A DNA stretch of 64,000 bases from Domibacillus tundrae (GCF_000970675.1 NZ_LAJA01000006.1:1-64000); one strand, 5' to 3'; counted from the first letter of the stretch, positions 38,165-47,883 are shown. The notes: generated by a model not told the origin, from the sequence alone. A program made the numbers and translations.

Positions 38165-40822
38165 TTATTTTCTTTTAAACGGCCACCATACGCCTTGATT
38201 AAACGACACTGTAACTGCTGGAATAAGCAAAGGCAGCACAATTAAGCCATATAACAAAAGACCGGTAAGGACAATTGTGGCAATTTGCACAAGACTGAGG
38301 ACACCGGACGGCATCATCGCGCCAAATGTGCCGGCTAAAATAATCGCTGCGGTAATGATAACCGTACCCATTTTCGCCATCGATACCGTCATCGCCCGCT
38401 GAATACTGACTCCATCAACCGCTTCTTCCCTGAAACGATCAAGCAGGAAAATCGAATAATCAATGCCGAGTGCAACGAGCATCACAAAACCGAAAAACGG
38501 TACAGCCCAGCTCACGCCATCATAACCAAGTCCGTTCACGAAAATTAATTCAGCTACAGCGACCGATGTGTAATAGGTCAGCAGCAAGGAGCCGATCATG
38601 TAAAGCGGCATCATAACTGAACGAAACAGCAGTGTCAGCGCCACGAACAAGCTGACAAGCATAATGATCACCGTCCGGCTAAAGTCATTAGACGAGATCG
38701 TTTTCAAGTCGCTGTTTACACTCGAAATGCCGCTATAAGCAAATTCTGATTGTTCAAACGGCGTATCAATCACCGCTGTTTGGACCGTGTTTTTTACTTG
38801 TTCGACAATATCAATGGCTTCCGTAGAATACGGATCCTCTGTAAGGACCACTTCCAGTTTAATCCCTTTTTGATCATTGATTGTATAACGGTCCAGCACG
38901 TCCGCAAACTCTTCATTTTCAAGCGTGCCATCTGGGATATACATCCCTGTATCACGTACACTTGCCGACTGGCTCATCACCCGGGTCGTTTGTGCAGCAC
39001 TTGTCAAGCCGCCTGCAATCTCACCTAAACCGTTATTCGCTTCTCCGACACCGGATGCAAGCTGTGCTAATCCGCCGCCAAGCTCACTAATTTGACCGGT
39101 CGTGCCTTCAAGCTCTCCGGCAGCGGTATTGATTCCCTGCCCAGCCTGAGTGAGCTGCTGCTGAACAGCACCAATCTGAGCGGCCGCTTGTGCGGTGTTG
39201 CCAGATTGCTGCATACCGCCTGAGATAAGGCCGAGCTGCTCATTAATTTGACTGATCCCGTCAGCTGCCTGCTGCAGCCCTTCCGCACCGGATGACGCTT
39301 CACTGCCTGCTGGAAGCTGCCCTTCCACCTGCGACAGTCCATTTTGAATCTCTGCCAATCCATCCTGTACATCCAGCAGTCCATTACGTGCTTCAACGAG
39401 ACCGTCCGTTAACAGCCCCAGCTGCGTATCGACGTACAACTCATCAATTGCTTCTCCTGTCGGCCGCGTGATCGTGCGGACTGCTTCCACTCCGTCTACT
39501 TTTAAAATTTCTTGGCTGATGGCTTCCACATACGGAACGGTTTCTTCTGTTACAAGATCCTCTTCTCCACTCATAATGACAGTAACCGGCAGTGAATCAC
39601 CTTTTCCAAATCCTTCTGAAATTGCATCAAGCCCTTTTACCGATTCGTACTCGTTACCGATTTCGTCTACTGTGTTAAACGATAATTCACCATCGTATGT
39701 AAACAGGAGTGGTACTGTGATCAGCGCAACTACAAGCATGGAGAGGAGCGGACGGTTCACCGATAATTTACTGAACCATGCCCACAGCTTGCTGTCATTA
39801 TGAGAAGCCGATTTTTTGGACGGCCAAAAAAGCTTTTCTTTCAGTGTCACCATAAAAAACGGCACGATCGTAAACAACACAATCAACAAAATCGCAATGC
39901 CTACTGCGACGCCGACAGCTGATTTGAAAATTGGAAAATCAGCAAAACCGATCGCCGAAAAGCCGATAAAAACAGCAATACCGCTAATTAATAATGTACG
40001 CCCCGCCGTTTTGTATGTATTCACAATCGAATCTTCTACTGAGTGCCCTGCCTGCAATTCTTCTTTATATCGGCTGAGCAGCAGAATGCAATAATCCGTT
40101 CCGATTCCGAACAGCACTGCCACCAAGAAAATTTGCGTATAGTTGGAAACCGGGAAACCGAACCAATCAATAAAAAATGCAACGAGCGACTGGCTGAGTA
40201 AATACGTAAACCCAACGGCCGCCAGCGGGATAAGCGGTGTAACAATAGAACGGAAAACGGCCAGAAGCAGGACAAAAATGAGTCCGACTGTAATCAGCTC
40301 CGTCCGTTTCAGCCCTTCCTGCGAGCTTGTATTCACATCGTTATTGATGATCGCTTCACCTGTTACATAAGCAGTCAGATTATCCGGAAGCACATTTGCA
40401 CGAATATCATCCGCGAGCATGTTAATTTCTTCCTGCGTCCCCTCTACTGTAACCGGCACAAGCACTGTTTTTTCGTCCTCAGAAACGAGCTGGCTTTCCA
40501 TCTCTTCACTTTCAAACGGATTCAGCACACCTGTTATCGGTTCACCGATTTTCTGAAGAGACGTCACACTGTCGGCAATCGATTGACGTGCGCTGTCATT
40601 AAGTGTTTTATCTAATGTATAAACAAGTGAAATGGTTTCTTCTCCTGCTCCCGCTTGGGCTAAAATATCCGCTGCCCGCTGCGAGTCTGCATCTGCTGGA
40701 AGCTGGAACGATCCCGCTTCCTCAGCCTGCTCCGTCAAATTAGGCGCCAGCATAAATAAAGCCACTGTCAGCACAATCATGCCGATCAAAATGGGCCAGC
40801 GCCATTGAATGATTTTTCTCAT
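38165..40822 (-). CDS. ydgH: MMPL/RND-type exporter YdgH
   Basis: An 885-residue MMPL-family membrane protein, exactly the length I recall for B. subtilis YdgH. It has two repeats of one plus five membrane segments (the GTDYCILLLSRYKEEL and GIDYSIFLLDRFREE motifs carry the proton-relay Asp-Tyr pairs). Between them is a long extracellular part that is mostly Gln/Gly/Leu-rich coiled coil (about residues 455-600). It probably exports lipophilic or toxic compounds using the proton gradient. Its start overlaps the end of the MarR gene by 4 bp. Confidence 0.9.
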   Translation of the reverse strand: MRKIIQWRWPILIGMIVLTVALFMLAPNLTEQAEEAGSFQLPADADSQRAADILAQAGAGEETISLVYTLDKTLNDSARQSIADSVTSLQKIGEPITGVLNPFESEEMESQLVSEDEKTVLVPVTVEGTQEEINMLADDIRANVLPDNLTAYVTGEAIINNDVNTSSQEGLKRTELITVGLIFVLLLAVFRSIVTPLIPLAAVGFTYLLSQSLVAFFIDWFGFPVSNYTQIFLVAVLFGIGTDYCILLLSRYKEELQAGHSVEDSIVNTYKTAGRTLLISGIAVFIGFSAIGFADFPIFKSAVGVAVGIAILLIVLFTIVPFFMVTLKEKLFWPSKKSASHNDSKLWAWFSKLSVNRPLLSMLVVALITVPLLFTYDGELSFNTVDEIGNEYESVKGLDAISEGFGKGDSLPVTVIMSGEEDLVTEETVPYVEAISQEILKVDGVEAVRTITRPTGEAIDELYVDTQLGLLTDGLVEARNGLLDVQDGLAEIQNGLSQVEGQLPAGSEASSGAEGLQQAADGISQINEQLGLISGGMQQSGNTAQAAAQIGAVQQQLTQAGQGINTAAGELEGTTGQISELGGGLAQLASGVGEANNGLGEIAGGLTSAAQTTRVMSQSASVRDTGMYIPDGTLENEEFADVLDRYTINDQKGIKLEVVLTEDPYSTEAIDIVEQVKNTVQTAVIDTPFEQSEFAYSGISSVNSDLKTISSNDFSRTVIIMLVSLFVALTLLFRSVMMPLYMIGSLLLTYYTSVAVAELIFVNGLGYDGVSWAVPFFGFVMLVALGIDYSIFLLDRFREEAVDGVSIQRAMTVSMAKMGTVIITAAIILAGTFGAMMPSGVLSLVQIATIVLTGLLLYGLIVLPLLIPAVTVSFNQGVWWPFKRK

Positions 40823-41271
40823 CGTTCTTCTTCACCTAACTTCATAATTTCTTTTAACTTGCGAAACGTCTTCACAAACTGCTCGACTTCTTTTTCATCA
40901 ATATGGTCAGACAAAAGCGAGGAAATAAAGCTGGACAAAATGGCTTTTGCTTTTTCAACAAAATCCGCTCCGTCATCTGTCAGCTCCACCCATTTTGACC
41001 GCTGATCACTGTCCGATTTTACTATTCGGACAAGGCCTTTTTCCTCGAGCTTTTTCAAACGGTTGGAAATGGCACTTTTATGAACACCCTGCATTACCGC
41101 AAGACTGCCCGCCGTGATCGGCCCATGCTTGCCGATAATTTTCATCATTTGAATCTGCTCGGGCGAATAGTCATGTATGATCGGATCGTCAATCGATTTT
41201 AGTACGCGTTCGGTTCCATATACCATTACTTCTTCAAACAATTCAACTGCTTCCTGCAGCTGCTTTTCCAT
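40819..41271 (-). CDS. ydgG: MarR-family repressor YdgG
   Basis: 150 residues with a MarR winged helix (IIGKHGPITAGSLAVMQGVHKSAISNRLKKLEEKGLVRIVKSDSDQRSKWVELT; the DxRS wing is present). It is co-transcribed with ydgH and presumably represses it until a toxic ligand binds. Its own ribosome binding site and start codon lie inside a large inverted repeat (41271-41322), so it would block its own expression. Confidence 0.9.
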   Translation of the reverse strand: MEKQLQEAVELFEEVMVYGTERVLKSIDDPIIHDYSPEQIQMMKIIGKHGPITAGSLAVMQGVHKSAISNRLKKLEEKGLVRIVKSDSDQRSKWVELTDDGADFVEKAKAILSSFISSLLSDHIDEKEVEQFVKTFRKLKEIMKLGEEER

Positions 41272-41322
41272 AATCGTTTACCCCCTAAACCTTATTCTTT
41301 TAGTTTAGGGGGTAAACGATTA
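41271..41322. promoter_or_regulatory. Nested MarR operator
   Basis: Two 20-bp arms (41271-41290 and 41303-41322), perfect inverted repeats with a 12-bp spacer. Each arm holds its own palindrome GTTTACCCCCTAAAC. This gives two MarR sites in mirror orientation covering the ydgG start region. Confidence 0.75.
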
Positions 41323-41365
41323 ACCGTCAATAAATAAGGTATAATTTGTTTGGGAGGGATTTTCC

Positions 41366-41956
41366 ATGAATATACAACAACTCATCGCAACGTTTTCAAA
41401 GCGAAACGATCACACTTTTTTAATCGCTATTGATGGCTGCGGTGGTGCCGGAAAAAGTACACTGGCTCGCGCAATGCAAAAAGCGCTCGGCAGTACAACA
41501 ACCGTCGTTCACGCCGACGACTTTTATCAGCTTTCCGGCAAACGCACCAATGACATAGGCGGCAATTGGGATTTAGCCCGGATTGAAGAACAGGTATTAA
41601 AGCCGCTCAGCCAAAATGAGCCCGCCCGTTATGAAAGATATGACTGGGAAAACGATCAGCTCGCCGAAACACATAACATTCCGGCAGGCGGCTTTGTCAT
41701 TGTGGAGGGCTGTTATACGATGATGGAGCAGCTTCTTCCTTATTATCATTTTAAAATTTGGGTGGACAGCCCGAGAGATGTGAGGCTTCAGCGCGGAATT
41801 GAGCGGGACGGTGAAGAAATGCGTTCTATGTGGGAAGACGTGTGGATGCTTGGGGAGCAAGCTTATATTCAAGCACAAAACCCCGCTCGTTCCGCAGACA
41901 TCGTGATCAGCGGAACGAGCGGCGATTATGCACAAATCCTGCTGCCGGACAGCTAA
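41366..41956 (+). CDS. Uridine kinase-like P-loop protein
   Basis: 196 residues with a Walker A motif (IDGCGGAGKSTLA), an acidic HADDFYQL segment like the uridine/phosphoribulokinase family and a GGFVIVEGCYTM segment. It probably phosphorylates a nucleoside or another small hydroxylated compound with ATP. Sequence alone does not fix the substrate. Starts behind GGGAGGGATTTTCC. A single gene, not linked to its neighbours by function. Confidence 0.8.
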   Translation: MNIQQLIATFSKRNDHTFLIAIDGCGGAGKSTLARAMQKALGSTTTVVHADDFYQLSGKRTNDIGGNWDLARIEEQVLKPLSQNEPARYERYDWENDQLAETHNIPAGGFVIVEGCYTMMEQLLPYYHFKIWVDSPRDVRLQRGIERDGEEMRSMWEDVWMLGEQAYIQAQNPARSADIVISGTSGDYAQILLPDS

Positions 41957-42043
41957 AACGTTAAAGCTTTATTTTTTTCATTATTTCGAAACTTTTTTAT
42001 GTGTAAATCGTACTTCTAATTGAAAATAAAGGAGGATAAATGA

Positions 42044-42838
42044 ATGAACAACCATGAAATTGATTACAAATTATTTGGTGATGATATGCAGTTTGTGCAA
42101 GTAGAGCTTGATCCACAAGAAACGGTCATTGCAGAAGCCGGCAGCTTAATGATGATGGATGACGGCATTAAGATGGAAACAGTCTTTGGAGATGGATCGT
42201 CAAACCGCGGCGGTGGTCTAATGGGCAAGCTGTTTGGTGCCGGAAAGCGTGTTTTAACAGGTGAAAGCTTGTTTATGACGACCTTCACAAATGAAGGCAG
42301 CGGCAAAAAACATGTTTCATTTGCATCGCCTTACCCAGGCAAAATTGTTCCGATGGATTTGAGTGAGCATCAAGGCAAAATCATCTGTCAAAAAGACGCA
42401 TTTCTTGCTGCTGCTAAAGGTGTATCGATTGGAATTGAATTGCAGCGTAAGCTCGGCACCGGCTTTTTCGGCGGTGAAGGTTTTATCATGCAAAAGCTTG
42501 AAGGCGACGGTCTGGCATTCGTTCACGCCGGCGGTACAATTTTTGAAAAAAAACTCGCACCAGGTGAACTGATCCGTTTGGATACAGGCTGTCTTGTCGC
42601 GATGACAGGTGATGTCGAATACAGCATTGAAGCGGTCGGCGGTGTTAAAACAGCATTATTTGGCGGCGAAGGATTGTTCCTTGCAACGCTTCGCGGACCA
42701 GGAACGGTTTGGGTGCAGTCGCTTCCATTCAGCCGTTTGGCGAGCCGTGTTTTTGCGGCGATGCCACAAAATGGCGGATCAAAAGGCGAAGGCGGCTTGG
42801 CCGGTATGTTTGACTTTATCGGCGGAGATGGGGATTAA
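42044..42838 (+). CDS. AIM24/TIGR00266 family protein
   Basis: 264 residues of a beta-rich, Gly-rich family (TIGR00266, AIM24-like). Typical segments are [54 protein letters not shown] and [16 protein letters not shown]. Function in bacteria is unknown; the fold is a trimeric beta-barrel stack related to tryptophan-RNA-binding attenuation-type or C1q-like jelly rolls in some members. Single gene behind AAAGGAGG with its own terminator at 42882. Confidence 0.85.
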   Translation: MNNHEIDYKLFGDDMQFVQVELDPQETVIAEAGSLMMMDDGIKMETVFGDGSSNRGGGLMGKLFGAGKRVLTGESLFMTTFTNEGSGKKHVSFASPYPGKIVPMDLSEHQGKIICQKDAFLAAAKGVSIGIELQRKLGTGFFGGEGFIMQKLEGDGLAFVHAGGTIFEKKLAPGELIRLDTGCLVAMTGDVEYSIEAVGGVKTALFGGEGLFLATLRGPGTVWVQSLPFSRLASRVFAAMPQNGGSKGEGGLAGMFDFIGGDGD

Positions 42839-42881
42839 TGTCTCTGGCCGGATAATGAAAAAACAGACTCGATTCTTTTTA

Positions 42882-42913
42882 ATCTAGACCGGAAAAATTT
42901 TTCCGGTCTAGAT
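42882..42913 (+). terminator. Terminator
   Basis: Perfect palindrome ATCTAGACCGGAAAAA and its complement, then T5, 44 bp after the AIM24 gene. Confidence 0.8.
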
Positions 42914-43012
42914 TTTTATTACGGCTCGGTGCTCCGATTAACATCGTTTAAACAGCGTTAATAAAATAGACATATTGCAAGCGGATTCTCTTTTTATTTC
43001 GTTCAAATACGG

Positions 43013-43041
43013 TTGCAAACTGCTTATCTACACTCTATAAT
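43013..43041 (+). promoter_or_regulatory. ldh promoter
   Basis: TTGCAA (43013-43018), 17-bp spacer and TATAAT (43036-43041). Predicted start near 43048, inside the Rex box. Confidence 0.75.
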
Positions 43042-43045
43042 AAGT

Positions 43046-43063
43046 TTGTGAATTATTTCACAT
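43046..43063 (+). promoter_or_regulatory. Rex operator, ldh
   Basis: TTGTGAATTATTTCACAT, very close to the Rex consensus TTGTGAAATATTTCACAA. Placed on the transcription start, it would repress ldh until NADH rises. Confidence 0.75.
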
Positions 43064-43074
43064 TAACATTTTAA

Positions 43075-44061
<987 letters not shown>

Positions 44062-44065
44062 ACCA

Positions 44066-44230
44066 GAAAAGCGCAAGGCGCCCGTTTATCGGGGACAAGC
44101 ATAAGACGAGCACTGCCGGAGGCGCCTTTTGCCTCCAGAAGGGCTTATGGAACAAAAGCTAAGAACGCAGCTTCCTGCTGCAACGCTTTTGTGACCCACA
44201 TCGTGTGGGCCTCGATGACGCCTGGAACTG
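44066..44230. repeat. Structured intergenic repeat (Bacillaceae type)
   Basis: A GC-richer, hairpin-rich block: AAGCGCAAGGCGCC, ACAAGCATAAGACGAGC, GGAGGCGCCTTTTGCCTCC, GGGCTTATG, GACCCACATCGTGTGGGCC and GACGCCTGGAACTGG. I recognise this pattern from intergenic repeats that occur many times in Bacillus and Geobacillus genomes. No coding potential. Only one copy is in this window, so a genome search is needed to prove that it repeats. Confidence 0.55.
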
Positions 44231-44237
44231 GACCCCC

Positions 44238-44282
44238 AAAAAAAGCGAAAGCCTCAAAATAAATGGAGGCTTTCGCTTTTTT
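44238..44282 (+). terminator. Terminator of ldh region
   Basis: AGCGAAAGCCTC/GAGGCTTTCGCT stem flanked by A7 and T6. Confidence 0.75.
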
Positions 44283-44450
44283 ATATTGAATTGAGCTTTT
44301 GTACATGACACGACCACACTGATCGTCTTTCTTTTAAAACGTCCATGCTCCGGCGTTACACTGACAATTTACGAGCAGCCTCACAGATGCTCACATTCTC
44401 TCTTTTAACAACCTGTGGTTCAAACGTTCCTTTGCCCAGGAAAACAAGCT

Positions 44451-44642
44451 TCATAAAATATCACACACACGGCCGACTTGACCGTCTTCAAGCCGTACTT
44501 TTATCCCGTGCGGGTGAAAGCTGGAATTCGTTAAAATATCTTTTACGGTGCCGCGAGTTTTCACTCCGGTACGCTGATCTTTTTTCAAAATTACATTTAC
44601 TTCAATGCCTGGTTTAATATCACTTCTATTTTGTCCGTTCAT
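44451..44642 (-). CDS. ywbE: YwbE-family small protein
   Basis: 63 residues of the YwbE family (DUF2196): PGIEVNVILKKDQRTGV, TRGTVKDILTNSSFHPHGIKVRLEDGQVGRV. The Gly-Arg-rich beta pattern resembles a small SH3- or KOW-like fold, as in some translation-related proteins. Function unknown. The region 44283-44450 holds nothing else recognisable. Confidence 0.88.
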   Translation of the reverse strand: MNGQNRSDIKPGIEVNVILKKDQRTGVKTRGTVKDILTNSSFHPHGIKVRLEDGQVGRVCDIL

Positions 44643-44743
44643 TATAAAACCCCTTTTTCTATTTACGATAGTACTAGTATAATGGTTTTCCTCCCAATAA
44701 TCGAAAGAAAACGGTTTGAGCTGCGTCCCTTATAAAAAAACGG

Positions 44744-45355
44744 TTATGTCGGTCTTTTCAGTTCAAATACGTCACCCAGCTTTGCGTAAAAATTCCCCGC
44801 CAGCCGGCTGACCGGGGCAAGTCCTTTTGCATCGATACGGCCATCTTCATACAAGTCCTCCCGAATGTGATACTGAACGACACGCCCGATCAGCAAGTCA
44901 CAGGACGGTCCTTCCTCTGTTTCGCCGAGTGTCACTTTTCGTTCAAGTACACATTCCATCCGAATTTTCGCTTCTTTTATGCCCGGTACGTTTATTTTCT
45001 CACTATTTACCGGCGTTAAATTCGTTAAGCTGATTTCACTTTCCTCCGGCGGAAGCGGTTTGGCTGTCGCATTCAGTTCCTTCACATACGATTCATCTGA
45101 AATATGCACAACAAATGACGATTGCGCCTCCGCGTTTCGTGCAGTATCTTTCATATTGCCGTGTTGACGCTGAATGGAGACAGAAATCATCGGCGGATTG
45201 GATGAAACAATATTAAAATAGCTGAATGGCGCCGCATTCAAAATCCCTTTTTCAGACAGCGTGGTTACAAACGCGACAGGGCGTGGAATAATGCTCCCGG
45301 TTAAAAACTTGTAATTTTCCCGTTCACTCAACGCCGCCGGGTCAAGTTTTTTCAT
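44744..45355 (-). CDS. Flavin reductase-like (FMN-barrel) protein
   Basis: 203 residues of the flavin-reductase-like domain family: YKFLTGSIIPRPVAFVTTLSEKGILNAAPFSYFNIVSSNPPMISVS binds FMN, and DTARNAEAQSSFVVHIS is also typical. Similar B. subtilis proteins (YwrF) are uncharacterised flavoproteins. Starts at ATG 45355 behind GGGGGATA. No adjacent monooxygenase, so the role is open. Confidence 0.82.
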   Translation of the reverse strand: MKKLDPAALSERENYKFLTGSIIPRPVAFVTTLSEKGILNAAPFSYFNIVSSNPPMISVSIQRQHGNMKDTARNAEAQSSFVVHISDESYVKELNATAKPLPPEESEISLTNLTPVNSEKINVPGIKEAKIRMECVLERKVTLGETEEGPSCDLLIGRVVQYHIREDLYEDGRIDAKGLAPVSRLAGNFYAKLGDVFELKRPT

Positions 45356-45559
45356 ACTATATCCCCCTATTTTGAAATAGATTTTTTCTTTGTATCTTTT
45401 TATAATAAAGCAGGAACGTAAAAAATTCCGTGTTCAGCTTTGTTGCTTTACCGCTTGTAAACACTTCTTCGTGCATCTGCACCACTCAAACAAACTTTGA
45501 TACTTATTCCCTTAGTTGAGCAGTGACAAACGAATCTATGAAGAAGGAAGTGAAAAAGT

Positions 45560-45832
45560 GTGAAACAAGCCCGGCATTTAACCGTTTCCGGAAAAGTACA
45601 AGGCGTTGGTTTTCGCTATTTTGCACAAATGACCGCCACTGATCATCAAATAACCGGCTGGACAAAAAACCTTGAAAACGGATCAGTCGCGATTCAAGCG
45701 GAAGGAACAGCAGAACAACTCAATTCCTTTATTTCAGTGCTGAAAAAAGGCAATCATTTCGCCAAGGTGCACCATATTAAAGAGGAACCCGCAGCAATGG
45801 AACAATACACGTCATTCCGAATCAAGTATTAA
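45560..45832 (+). CDS. acyP: Acylphosphatase
   Basis: 90 residues. It hydrolyses acyl phosphates. The signature GKVQGVGFRYFAQ (catalytic Arg) and GWTKNLENGSVAIQAEG (catalytic Asn) are complete. The start is GTG 45560 behind GAAGGAAG. A single gene. Confidence 0.93.
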   Translation: MKQARHLTVSGKVQGVGFRYFAQMTATDHQITGWTKNLENGSVAIQAEGTAEQLNSFISVLKKGNHFAKVHHIKEEPAAMEQYTSFRIKY

Positions 45833-45835
45833 AAA

Positions 45836-45858
45836 CAGCGCGCCTGAAGAGACGCGCT
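45836..45858. terminator. Bidirectional terminator
   Basis: AGCGCG-cctgaagaga-CGCGCT stem between convergent genes acyP and the Spo0M-like gene. Confidence 0.6.
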
Positions 45859-45861
45859 GCT

Positions 45862-46251
45862 TTACACAACAATTTTAATCCAGTCCTGATCGACGCTTTC
45901 TGTTCCCTGGTCAAAGGTCAGCTTCGTTTTAAAGCGGTACGACTCATCTCGTTCCAGCACTGGCACAACTTCCGGCAGACGGAATGTAAATGGTACTTTG
46001 TTTAATTCTTCCGCCGCAATGGTGCGTGTCGATAAAATCGTGCGTGTTTCAATGGTTTTGCTCGTTTCTTCCGCATGATTTTCAAGTACAAGATCACATT
46101 CAATCCGAATAATCTGCTGATCCACTGTACCACCTTGAATTAAAAAGCACGCCTGAATTTGTTCCCCCGGCCTGTACGTTTCTTTCGGCAAAATTAAATC
46201 AATTTTAGCTGAACCAATCCCTAACAGTGACATATATTTTCGTAACATCAT
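45862..46251 (-). CDS. Short Spo0M-like (arrestin-fold) protein
   Basis: About 130 residues that match the first domain of Spo0M: GIGSAKIDLILPKETYRPGEQI, CFLIQGGTVDQQIIRIECDLV, EELNKVPFTFRLP, SYRFKTKLTFDQG. Spo0M is normally about 250 residues with two arrestin-like domains; here only one is present and it ends cleanly. ATG 46251 has the best spacing to GGAGG (9 bp); 46257 is too close. A manganese riboswitch with its own promoter lies upstream in the same direction, so expression may respond to Mn2+. In B. subtilis Spo0M influences sporulation; the role of this half-length form is unknown. Confidence 0.78.
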   Translation of the reverse strand: MMLRKYMSLLGIGSAKIDLILPKETYRPGEQIQACFLIQGGTVDQQIIRIECDLVLENHAEETSKTIETRTILSTRTIAAEELNKVPFTFRLPEVVPVLERDESYRFKTKLTFDQGTESVDQDWIKIVV

Positions 46252-46303
46252 GATCATGTTCCTCCACCCTTTTGTTTGTGATTAGTATGGACAAATAAAC
46301 CAG

Positions 46304-46339
46304 AAAAAAACCTTTGCTGAATTCGGCAAAGGTTTTTTT
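46304..46339 (-). terminator. Second hairpin between riboswitch and gene
   Basis: ACCTTTGC/GCAAAGGT stem with A7/T7 flanks, 47 bp upstream of the Spo0M-like gene. It would end transcripts on either strand. Confidence 0.7.
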
Positions 46340-46349
46340 CATAAAGAAA

Positions 46350-46458
46350 GACCTTTACCAGTTGGTAAAGGTCTCGCTAACAGCGTCATGCTGCCAGAAA
46401 AGCCGAGAGTTGAGACTCTGAAATGACGACTAATCCGTTAAAGCTACTCCCCTTTAGG
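46350..46458 (-). ncRNA. yybP-ykoY manganese riboswitch
   Basis: On the minus strand the conserved 5' box AAAGGGGAGTAGC (46455-46443), the middle TCGTCA and CTCGGC loops, and the 3' box TTAGCGAGACCTTTACC (46380-46364) occur in order. These are the invariant parts of the Mn2+-sensing yybP-ykoY aptamer. The 3' strand of P1 (GACCTTTACC) can pair instead with GGTAAAGGTC (46359-46350) to form a terminator followed by TTTCTTT, a standard expression platform. A strong promoter precedes it. It does not lead to a known Mn exporter gene but to a Spo0M-like gene. Confidence 0.85.
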
Positions 46459-46482
46459 AGTGTACGTTTAATTTGTACTTTC

Positions 46483-46512
46483 ACTATACTTGATTTTCTT
46501 TAAATTTGTCAA
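46483..46512 (-). promoter_or_regulatory. Promoter of the riboswitch transcript
   Basis: TTGACA (46512-46507), 18-bp spacer and TATAGT (46488-46483) on the minus strand. It lies just after the malic enzyme stop codon. Confidence 0.7.
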
Positions 46513-46520
46513 TTCGTTTT

Positions 46521-47834
46521 TTATTTAGCCGCACTTGCTGCTTTTTCGACTGCTTCCGCTACCCGTTCATGAACCGTCCGATCGAGCGGCTGCGGTACAA
46601 GATCGCCTGCTTTTGTACAAGACGCTATCGCTTCAGCTGCCGCAACAAGCATCGGATGCGTCACTTTATCGGCCTGTGCATTTAACACGCCTCTGAAAAT
46701 ACCTGGGAAGCCGAGAACATTGTTGACAGAGCGGCCATCTGCCGCATATGCTGCACCGGCTGCAAGCGCGTCCGCTGACTCGATTTCCGGCCTCGGATTC
46801 GAAAGCGCCAAAATAATTTGTCCTTTGCGCACCCATTCTTTTTTGATCAAGCCTTGAACGCCTGTTGTCGCAATGACGATATCGCACTGGCCCATCAATT
46901 CTTCAAGTTCATCAATCGGTGTGCCGCCGTAATTTTCCAACCGTTCTTTCGCTTCCGATGACCGGTCCGCACCAAGAACCGATTTTGCCCCGTAAGCCAT
47001 AAGCATACGGCAAATCGCAAGACCTGCCGCGCCGAGACCAATTTGTCCGACCGTGGCTTCCTTCAAATCTACGCCAGCACTTTTACAAGCAGAAATAACT
47101 GCTGCCAGCGTCACAACCGCTGTTCCGTGCTGATCATCATGCATAACCGGAATATCGAGTTCTGCCTTCAGCCGCTCTTCTACTTCAAAGCAATGAGGAG
47201 AGCCGATGTCTTCAAGCAAAATGCCACTGAATCCTGGCGCGATATGCTTGACCGTTGCCACAATTTCATCTGGATTTTTCGTATCAAGCAAAATTGGAAT
47301 GCCGTTGATGCCAACTAACTGGTCAAAGAGTGCCGATTTCCCTTCCATTACCGGCATTCCTGCTACCGGCCCAATATCACCCAGTCCTAAAATAGCTGTT
47401 CCATCGGTAACGATTGCGACACTATTACCGATATTGGTGTAAATTTTCGCTTTTTCCGGTTCCGCTTCAATCACTTTACACACATCCGCCACACCCGGCG
47501 TATACACGCGGCTTAAGTCAGCGAGTGATTGAATCGGCATCTTGCTTTTCATCTGCACCTTGCCGCCTTCATGCGCGCGAAGCACTTCATCTGACACCGT
47601 CTGTACACGGAAGCCTTCAAGTTTATTAATGCTCCCGATAATATTAACGAGTTGTTCTTCATTTTCAATTTGAACGGTAATATTCCGCTGCGTATAAGCA
47701 GGACCTACTTTAATCGTTTCTACTTCCCCAATGTCACCGCCGCTTAGCCCAATCGCTGTTGCTGCTTTGCCTAGGCTGCCCGGGACGGATGGGATTTCAA
47801 TCATTAACGTTCGAATTAATTTATTATATGCCAT
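46521..47834 (-). CDS. NAD(P)-dependent malic enzyme with ACT domain
   Basis: Oxidatively decarboxylates L-malate to pyruvate. 437 residues from ATG 47834 (GGAGGT upstream). The N-terminal ACT domain (about residues 1-80: MIEIPSVPGSLGKAATAIGLSGG) probably senses an amino acid or other effector. The catalytic part follows: SRVYTPGVADVC, TDGTAILGLGDIGPVAGMPVMEGK with the Lys, VMHDDQHGTAVV and the Rossmann GQIGLGAAGLAICRML. The ACT fusion is seen in several Bacillaceae. A cre site upstream suggests carbon control. Confidence 0.92.
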   Translation of the reverse strand: MAYNKLIRTLMIEIPSVPGSLGKAATAIGLSGGDIGEVETIKVGPAYTQRNITVQIENEEQLVNIIGSINKLEGFRVQTVSDEVLRAHEGGKVQMKSKMPIQSLADLSRVYTPGVADVCKVIEAEPEKAKIYTNIGNSVAIVTDGTAILGLGDIGPVAGMPVMEGKSALFDQLVGINGIPILLDTKNPDEIVATVKHIAPGFSGILLEDIGSPHCFEVEERLKAELDIPVMHDDQHGTAVVTLAAVISACKSAGVDLKEATVGQIGLGAAGLAICRMLMAYGAKSVLGADRSSEAKERLENYGGTPIDELEELMGQCDIVIATTGVQGLIKKEWVRKGQIILALSNPRPEIESADALAAGAAYAADGRSVNNVLGFPGIFRGVLNAQADKVTHPMLVAAAEAIASCTKAGDLVPQPLDRTVHERVAEAVEKAASAAK

Positions 47835-47869
47835 TACATATGTACCTCCATTAAAAGTCTCTCTCTCTA

Positions 47870-47883
47870 TCATAGCGCTTTCA
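47870..47883 (-). promoter_or_regulatory. cre site, malic enzyme
   Basis: TGAAAGCGCTATGA on the minus strand, 36 bp upstream of the start, one mismatch to the CcpA consensus. Confidence 0.6.

Noticed and set aside
44066-44230. A CRISPR array or tRNA cluster
   Set aside because: No regular repeat-spacer period and no cloverleaf or CCA-type ends; only irregular hairpins.
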